A DNA stretch of 64,000 nt from NCBI GenBank assembly GCA_046296415.1, contig JBKBLN010000001.1, positions 1,519,978-1,583,977 on the forward strand, written 5' to 3'. Under the pieces are notes generated by a model that saw only the letters and a program-made list of their open reading frames with translations, did no database searches and was not told the DNA's origin. The position numbers and the translations under genes are program-made. Of this stretch, positions 59,223 to 64,000 are shown in pieces (within the stretch, counting starts at the first letter, position 1; every line of letters starts with the position of its first letter). The stretch comes from CAYNRA01 sp046296415. GTDB lineage: Bacteria; Bacteroidota; Bacteroidia; Cytophagales; Spirosomataceae.

Positions 59223-59328
59223 AAGAAGGTTTGGGTGGTCAACCAAGGGGTTGTCACCACGAAATCCAACAAATATAACAGGACTGTTCTTTTCTCAACT
59301 AGAAAATTTAGATTCAAACTCAGTTTCC

Positions 59329-61521
59329 ATGGCAGTAATTCGGCAAAAAGCAGTAGAAGTCGCTCAACAACGCGTGCCTCAAAAGGTAAATTTACCTTCC
59401 AACAAGGTGACCGAATATTTTGGAGAATATGTATTCACCAATGAAATCATGCACGAGCGCTTGGCTCCCGAAACCTACCGCCAATTTATGATGGCGTTAA
59501 AAACAGGGGAGGGGATTCAGGGCAAGGTAGCGGACGAAATCGCAGCTACCATGCGTGAGTGGGCCGTATCCAAAGGCGCCACGCATTACACCCACTGGTT
59601 TCAACCTCTCACGGGTGGTTCTGCTGAAAAACATGATGCTTTTTTTGATATCACTATTGAAGGAAAAGCCATTGAGGTTTTTAAAGGAAGTTCCTTGGTA
59701 CAACAAGAGCCTGACGCTTCTTCATTTCCAAGTGGTGGGATCCGGGAAACCTTTGAGGCGCGTGGGTATACCGCCTGGGACATGACGTCCCCAGCCTTCA
59801 TTATGTTCAATGAGGCTGGAACAGGAACATTGTGTATCCCTTCGATTTACATTTCCTACACTGGGGAAGTTTTAGATACCAAAACCCCACTTTTGCGATC
59901 GATTCAAACTTTAGACAAAGCCGCCACGGCGGTCGCTACTATTTTTGATCGCCATGTAGAAAAAGTATCGGTATCTCTCGGATGTGAGCAGGAATATTTT
60001 TTGGTCGATAAAGCCCTGTTTCAAGCAAGACCTGACTTGGTGATGGCCGGCCGGACTGTCTTTGGTCATTCCCCAGCCAAAGGACAACAATTGGATGATC
60101 ATTATTTTGGTACAATACCCCCAAGAATCAACTCTTTTATGGTTGATTTTGAATTGGAGGCGTTGAAGTTGGGAATTCCCGTCCGGACACGTCACAATGA
60201 GGTAGCCCCCGCGCAATTTGAGGTGGCCCCTACTTTTGAGGAGGTTAATTTAGCCTGCGATCATAACATTCTTCTCATGGACTTGATGAAGAAAGTGGCG
60301 AAAAAACATCATTTTGAGGTGTTATTCCATGAAAAACCGTTTGCCGGTATCAATGGATCAGGTAAACACAACAACTGGTCGATGGTCACGGACACCGGTG
60401 TCAATTTATTAGCTCCAAGTACCAAGCCAAAAGAATCTTTGCGGTTTGTGACTTTTCTTGTCAACGTCATCAAGGCGGTTCATGATCATGCCGATTTGTT
60501 GCGTGCGACCATCGCCTCAGCCGGGAATGAGTACCGTTTGGGTGCCAATGAAGCTCCCCCTGCTATCATGTCGGTTTTCCTAGGTACCTTAATGACTCAA
60601 GTTTTAGAAGATATCGAAAACAAAGAAATCGTTTCCATCGCCAAAGGAGAAAATGCCTACCTGAAATTGGGTCTAACGCGTATTCCATCGATTCTGTTGG
60701 ATAATACGGATCGAAACAGAACCTCTCCCTTTGCGTTTACCGGAAATAAATTTGAGTTCCGGGCAGTGGGTAGCACGGCCAATTCGGCCCATCCGATGAT
60801 GGTATTAAATACCATCGTGGCCAAGCAGCTTAAGGAATTTAGAAAGGAATATGATGCCGAGCGCTTGATCGATGACAGTAAAAAAGAGGGCATTGTGGTT
60901 AAAATATTGAAAAAATACATTTCACAATGTAAATCTATTTTGTTTGAAGGGAATGGGTATTCAAAGGAATGGGAAGAGGAAGCGGCGCGACGGGGCCTAT
61001 CCAATATTAAAAACACGCCGGAGGCATTAAAAGTCTTCTTACGAGAAGAAAGCATCGCCTTGTTTGAAGAAATGGGAGTATTGTCGGAACGGGAGATTCA
61101 TGCAAGGTATGAGATCGAATTGGAGAACTATGTTAAAAAAGTCCAGATCGAATCACGGGTGGTCGGAGATTTAGCCCAAAATCACGTGATCTCCACGGCC
61201 ATAAAATACCAAACTCGGCTTGTTCAAACGGCCAAATCATTGGTTGAATTGGGATTACAAAAAGAAGCCGAGCCGGTTATTTCAATAATCAAAGAAATCT
61301 CTTCTCGTGTCGCCACCATTAGTCAATTAGTCGATGAGTCTTTAGAGGCTAGAAAACATGCCAATAATCAAACCGATATTGCGTCAATGGCTTATGAGTA
61401 TTCGACTGTGATCAAGGACTATTCAGAGAAGATCCGGTATGAAGTGGACAAGCTAGAGTTAATCATCGATGATGAAGATTGGCCGTTGGTGAAATACCGC
61501 GAATTGTTGTACGTACGTTAA
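59329..61521 (+). CDS. glnN: glutamine synthetase type III
   Basis: The product is 730 residues from ATG at 59329 (MAVIRQKAVEVAQQRVPQKV), the usual GSIII length; the frame extends to 59251 without similarity. Seen: the long N-terminal part (YFGEYVFTNEIM), THWFQPLTGGSAEKHDAFFD, SLGCEQEYFLVD, RTRHNEVAPAQFEVAPTFEE, GINGSGKHNNWSM, RLGANEAPPAIMS and NRTSPFAFTGNKFEFRAVGS. GSIII is a dodecamer common in Bacteroidota and cyanobacteria, often the main ammonia-assimilating enzyme. Divergent from the degenerate sulfatase-fold gene. Confidence 0.96.
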   Translation: MAVIRQKAVEVAQQRVPQKVNLPSNKVTEYFGEYVFTNEIMHERLAPETYRQFMMALKTGEGIQGKVADEIAATMREWAVSKGATHYTHWFQPLTGGSAEKHDAFFDITIEGKAIEVFKGSSLVQQEPDASSFPSGGIRETFEARGYTAWDMTSPAFIMFNEAGTGTLCIPSIYISYTGEVLDTKTPLLRSIQTLDKAATAVATIFDRHVEKVSVSLGCEQEYFLVDKALFQARPDLVMAGRTVFGHSPAKGQQLDDHYFGTIPPRINSFMVDFELEALKLGIPVRTRHNEVAPAQFEVAPTFEEVNLACDHNILLMDLMKKVAKKHHFEVLFHEKPFAGINGSGKHNNWSMVTDTGVNLLAPSTKPKESLRFVTFLVNVIKAVHDHADLLRATIASAGNEYRLGANEAPPAIMSVFLGTLMTQVLEDIENKEIVSIAKGENAYLKLGLTRIPSILLDNTDRNRTSPFAFTGNKFEFRAVGSTANSAHPMMVLNTIVAKQLKEFRKEYDAERLIDDSKKEGIVVKILKKYISQCKSILFEGNGYSKEWEEEAARRGLSNIKNTPEALKVFLREESIALFEEMGVLSEREIHARYEIELENYVKKVQIESRVVGDLAQNHVISTAIKYQTRLVQTAKSLVELGLQKEAEPVISIIKEISSRVATISQLVDESLEARKHANNQTDIASMAYEYSTVIKDYSEKIRYEVDKLELIIDDEDWPLVKYRELLYVR

Positions 61522-61556
61522 TTTATCACGGACTTCGGTCCATAATTTTACTCCCC

Positions 61557-62090
61557 ATGAATTTAGGTTTTGATCCTGAGGAAATTCAGTTGTTGAAAGA
61601 AGAATGTGCCGAGGAAGGCTCCAATTTTGTGTTGGTGGAGGATGACATGGAAATGTCGGACTCCGGTGAAATGGCGCATTTTCAATTCGTTGGATTGTAC
61701 GAAGGGAAAGAAGTAATTTACGATGCGGTGATCAACACGCTTCAAATTTACCATAACAGTCTTGTCTATGAGGAGGCTGAGAAAAAGGTAGCTGCGTTAT
61801 ACAAAGACTTTTTACCGCTCGAACAACGTACAGAGGCATACAAACCAAACGAAGAGGCTGAAATTTTGCTGGAGGAGTTGATCGAAGAAATGGAGGATGA
61901 AGAAACCATAAAGGTGGCTGAATACATCGAAATCGATCCCTCTTTTGAATACGGTGTGGGGTTGGATGTGGGTTTAAACGTAACCGAGATTACGGTTGAG
62001 GTGATCGAGAAGTTTATCGAAGATTTCAACGCCGGAACGCTGCAACTTGATAAGACCTTGTATAGCTTTAAACTTACTGACGACGAGTAA
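61557..62090 (+). CDS. acidic protein of unknown function between glnN and rsmE
   Basis: The product is 177 residues from ATG at 61557; the frame reaches 61479 but that part overlaps glnN and is unlike the rest. It is very acidic (EEAEILLEELIEEMEDEETIK), has no signal peptide or membrane segment, and seems to be mixed alpha/beta (FVLVEDDMEM, FQFVGLYEGKEVIYDAVINTLQIYH). I do not recognise a family. It starts 35 bp after glnN and ends 7 bp before rsmE, so it probably shares a transcript with the rRNA methyltransferase. Confidence 0.75.
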   Translation: MNLGFDPEEIQLLKEECAEEGSNFVLVEDDMEMSDSGEMAHFQFVGLYEGKEVIYDAVINTLQIYHNSLVYEEAEKKVAALYKDFLPLEQRTEAYKPNEEAEILLEELIEEMEDEETIKVAEYIEIDPSFEYGVGLDVGLNVTEITVEVIEKFIEDFNAGTLQLDKTLYSFKLTDDE

Positions 62091-62097
62091 CTCCGGT

Positions 62098-62781
62098 ATG
62101 TTCATGTTTTATCAACCGACTCTTTCAGAACATCCTTTTCTGGAGGAGTCGGATGCCAAGCACTGCTTACGGGTTTTACGAAAACGGCGTGGTGATGTGA
62201 TCGGTGTCTTGGATGGACGAGGTCATCAATACGTGTGCGAGATTGTTTCGGATAAACTTCCTATTTGTGAAGTTAGGATTCTGGATCGGCAAGAGAAAAA
62301 GAGGCTGGCGGCTCGTGAAGTACATGTGGGAATTGCCCCAACTAAAAATCCAGATCGCCTGGAGTTTTTGGTGGAAAAATGTGCCGAGATGGGCGTTGCC
62401 TCCATCCACTTGGTGGTCACTGATCATTCGGAGAGACGAAACCAAAAACTGGATCGTTTGGAGAAAATTGCCATTTCAGCTTTAAAACAGTCCTATCAAC
62501 CGTGGCTCATGGAGATTGCGGGGCCTGTAGATCTTCTCACATGGATTCATCAGGTGACAGGACAACGATTGATCGCCCATCTTTCTGAAACTGCTTTGCC
62601 GATTTCGGAGGTTAGCTTAGAAGAAAAAGTAACCTTGTTAGTTGGCCCAGAAGGTGATTTTTCAATCCGAGAGATAGAAACTGTAAAACAGTCAGGTTGG
62701 ACAAACGTTTTATTAGGAAATGCGCGTCTCCGGACCGAAACCGCAGGATTGGTCGGTGCTTCTTGGTTAACCCTCAAATAG
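62098..62781 (+). CDS. rsmE: 16S rRNA (uracil-1498-N3)-methyltransferase
   Basis: The product is 227 residues from ATG at 62098 (or Met3 at 62104). It is a SPOUT-class enzyme: N-terminal PUA-like part with HCLRVLRKRRGDVIGVLDGRG, then VHVGIAPTKNPDRLEFLVEKCAEMGV, DHSERRNQKLDRLEKIAISALKQS and the C-terminal knot LLVGPEGDFSIREIE..VLLGNARLRTETAGL. It methylates U1498 of 16S rRNA. Seven bp after the acidic protein gene and 3 bp before the DUF4159 gene. Confidence 0.95.
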   Translation: MFMFYQPTLSEHPFLEESDAKHCLRVLRKRRGDVIGVLDGRGHQYVCEIVSDKLPICEVRILDRQEKKRLAAREVHVGIAPTKNPDRLEFLVEKCAEMGVASIHLVVTDHSERRNQKLDRLEKIAISALKQSYQPWLMEIAGPVDLLTWIHQVTGQRLIAHLSETALPISEVSLEEKVTLLVGPEGDFSIREIETVKQSGWTNVLLGNARLRTETAGLVGASWLTLK

Positions 62782-62784
62782 GAT

Positions 62785-63438
62785 ATGATGAAGTCGGTAT
62801 ATGGTTTGTTACTTTTTCTGAGTTCCATTGGTACATTTGGACAAAGTACCCAGTTGGCTAAATTGAAATACAATGGGGGTGGGGATTGGTATGCAAATAA
62901 AACGGCTTTACCTAACTTGATGGCCTTTTGCAATCGAGAGCTAAAAACTAATTTTCCTTCCGAAGAGGATATTGTCGAGGTTGGGAGCCCTGATCTTTTT
63001 CGATATCCTTGGATTTACATGACAGGACATGGGGAAGTTACGTTTTCGGATGCCGAGGCCAGAAACTTAAGAAAATACCTAGTGTCCGGTGGATTTTTAC
63101 ATGTTGACGACAATTATGGCTTAGATCCCTTCATACGTAGAGAAATGAAAAAAGTTTTTCCGGAGCTGGAGTTTGTGGAATTACCATTTAGTCACCCTCT
63201 GTATAATCAAAAATTTTCCTTCCCCAAAGGATTACCCAAAGTGCATGTGCATGACAACAAACCTCCACAAGGTTTTGCGCTTATTTGGGAGGGAAGAGTC
63301 GTCTGTTTTTATTCCTATGAATGTGACTTGGGGAATGGTTGGGAAGATGCACGCATTCATGGCAATCCTGAAGAAGTTCGTTTGGCGGCTCTCCAAATGG
63401 GAGCCAATTTGATCCAGTATGTTTTCACTGCGCAATAA
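62785..63438 (+). CDS. DUF4159 secreted protein
   Basis: The product is 217 residues with a signal peptide (MMKSVYGLLLFLSSIGTFGQ). The rest matches DUF4159: LKYNGGGDWYANKTALPNL, YPWIYMTGHGEVTFSDAEARNLRKYLVSGGFLHVDDNYG and the C-terminal GNPEEVRLAALQMGANLIQYVFT. The fold resembles the glutamine-amidotransferase-like ThuA group; function unknown. In many Bacteroidota it follows or precedes rsmE, as here, 3 bp away. Confidence 0.9.
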   Translation: MMKSVYGLLLFLSSIGTFGQSTQLAKLKYNGGGDWYANKTALPNLMAFCNRELKTNFPSEEDIVEVGSPDLFRYPWIYMTGHGEVTFSDAEARNLRKYLVSGGFLHVDDNYGLDPFIRREMKKVFPELEFVELPFSHPLYNQKFSFPKGLPKVHVHDNKPPQGFALIWEGRVVCFYSYECDLGNGWEDARIHGNPEEVRLAALQMGANLIQYVFTAQ

Positions 63439-63512
63439 GAATTGAACATTTTTTTTGAACAGTCCGTTAGGTTTTTGTAAGTTAAATCAATTACGTCTTT
63501 TATTTTCTTTTC

Positions 63513-64000
63513 ATGGTAGCAGCCCTTTCTTTCTTCCTTGGACATTGGTATTTGTCTCTCTTTAGCCAAACCTTTTTCCTCCATCGGTATTCTGCCCACA
63601 AAATGTTCACAATGAATAAGTTTTGGGAGAAGTTTTTTTATTTACTAACGTATATTTCACAGGGTTCATCGTACCTGAATCCCAGAGCGTATGCGGTTCT
63701 TCATCGTATGCACCATGCCTTCTCTGATACAGAGCATGATCCCCACTCGCCACATCATACCAAGAATATATTTACAATGATGTGGAAAACAAAAGACATT
63801 TATAACTCCGTTTTACATTACAAAAGTAAAATTGAAGAGCGTTTTGACCGCGATTTTCCAGAATGGAAAGCCATCGATGCCATTGGGGATATGTGGTTAT
63901 CTCGAATTCTTTGGGGTATTGGCTACATTGCTTTTTATGTGGTAGGTTATTTTTACTTGGATATTCATTGGGGCTTCTTCTTTTTGCTTCCCATCCACTT
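63513..64000 (+). CDS. fatty acid (acyl-CoA) desaturase, N-terminal part, cut by window edge
   Basis: An open frame of 162 codons runs from ATG at 63513 to the window end. It has the membrane-bound desaturase histidine boxes HRYSAHK (H-x4-H, about 28-33) and HRMHHAFSD (HxxHH, about 65-69), with hydrophobic segments before and after. The third box (HxxHH) would be beyond 64000. Membrane di-iron desaturases of this type insert double bonds into acyl chains and help adapt membrane fluidity. It is preceded by a 74-bp gap without a clear promoter. Confidence 0.92.
   Translation, partial: MVAALSFFLGHWYLSLFSQTFFLHRYSAHKMFTMNKFWEKFFYLLTYISQGSSYLNPRAYAVLHRMHHAFSDTEHDPHSPHHTKNIFTMMWKTKDIYNSVLHYKSKIEERFDRDFPEWKAIDAIGDMWLSRILWGIGYIAFYVVGYFYLDIHWGFFFLLPIH

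Noticed and set aside
1..64000. tRNA, rRNA, CRISPR array, transposase or phage genes
   Set aside because: Looked for cloverleaf arms, regularly spaced repeats and integrase or transposase motifs on both strands; none convincing.

Overview
The window is chromosomal DNA from a Bacteroidota bacterium, most likely of the order Cytophagales. Four observations point there: type IX secretion sorting domains (a gliding-motility C-terminal domain and a second T9SS-type tail), an Oar-like TonB-dependent receptor, perfect Bacteroidota-type -7 boxes (TAnnTTTG) just upstream of many genes, and almost no Shine-Dalgarno sequences. Coding density is very high. I see no insertion sequence, prophage, CRISPR array, tRNA or rRNA. 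The order-level assignment is inference from gene content.

Layout. 1-1.9 kb (minus): start of an ATP synthase operon (atpB cut by the window edge), a small membrane protein and a lone methylmalonyl-CoA mutase small subunit. 2.0-3.5 kb: dnaA, with a perfect DnaA box in its promoter region. 3.5-8.5 kb (minus): a T9SS cargo protein, then a tightly overlapped ebfC-glycosyltransferase-coaE-envelope protein unit. 8.7-13.5 kb (plus): ribBA and a large TonB-dependent receptor, each followed by a clear terminator. 13.5-19.5 kb: two SDR oxidoreductases, a CcmF-like cytochrome c biogenesis protein, a GroES-like protein, mtgA and a CrtA-like carotenoid oxygenase. 19.6-25.2 kb: DUF547 protein, DASH cryptochrome, LemA, two TPM proteins, nuoD, PspC. 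25.2-31.2 kb: chromate transporter, a clpS-recR-oxygenase unit, a sodium:solute symporter and a secreted metalloprotease. 31.4-36.6 kb: glgE, nuoA-nuoB-adenine deaminase, and a small envelope protein. 36.7-41.4 kb: a PAS protein, a DUF2892 protein behind a CRP-like operator, ldcA, a DciA-like protein and yajC-YtxH-nusB. 41.5-47.5 kb: S41 protease, nagA, an envelope protein, hemW, a methyltransferase, a flavin reductase. 47.5-52.5 kb: homogentisate breakdown (hmgA, fahA) divergent from a TetR regulator and acetoacetyl-CoA synthetase. 52.5-54.5 kb: type III polyketide synthase plus methyltransferase. 54.5-64 kb: mtaB, two different glutamine synthetases around a catalytically degenerate alkaline-phosphatase-fold membrane protein, rsmE, a DUF4159 protein and a truncated fatty acid desaturase.

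How the genes fit together. The clearest functional module is 47.5-52.5 kb: HmgA and FahA convert homogentisate to fumarate and acetoacetate, and the divergently transcribed ligase activates acetoacetate to acetoacetyl-CoA, with a TetR regulator and a palindromic site in the shared promoter. Complex I genes are dispersed (nuoD at 24 kb, nuoAB at 33-34 kb, no nuoC seen). The items most worth a second look are the degenerate membrane sulfatase-fold protein (57.4-59.2 kb), the PAS gene without an ATG behind a long hairpin (36.6 kb), the CRP-like operator at an activator position (38.06 kb), and the type III PKS pair. I did not find an unmistakable new multi-gene system such as a defence island.
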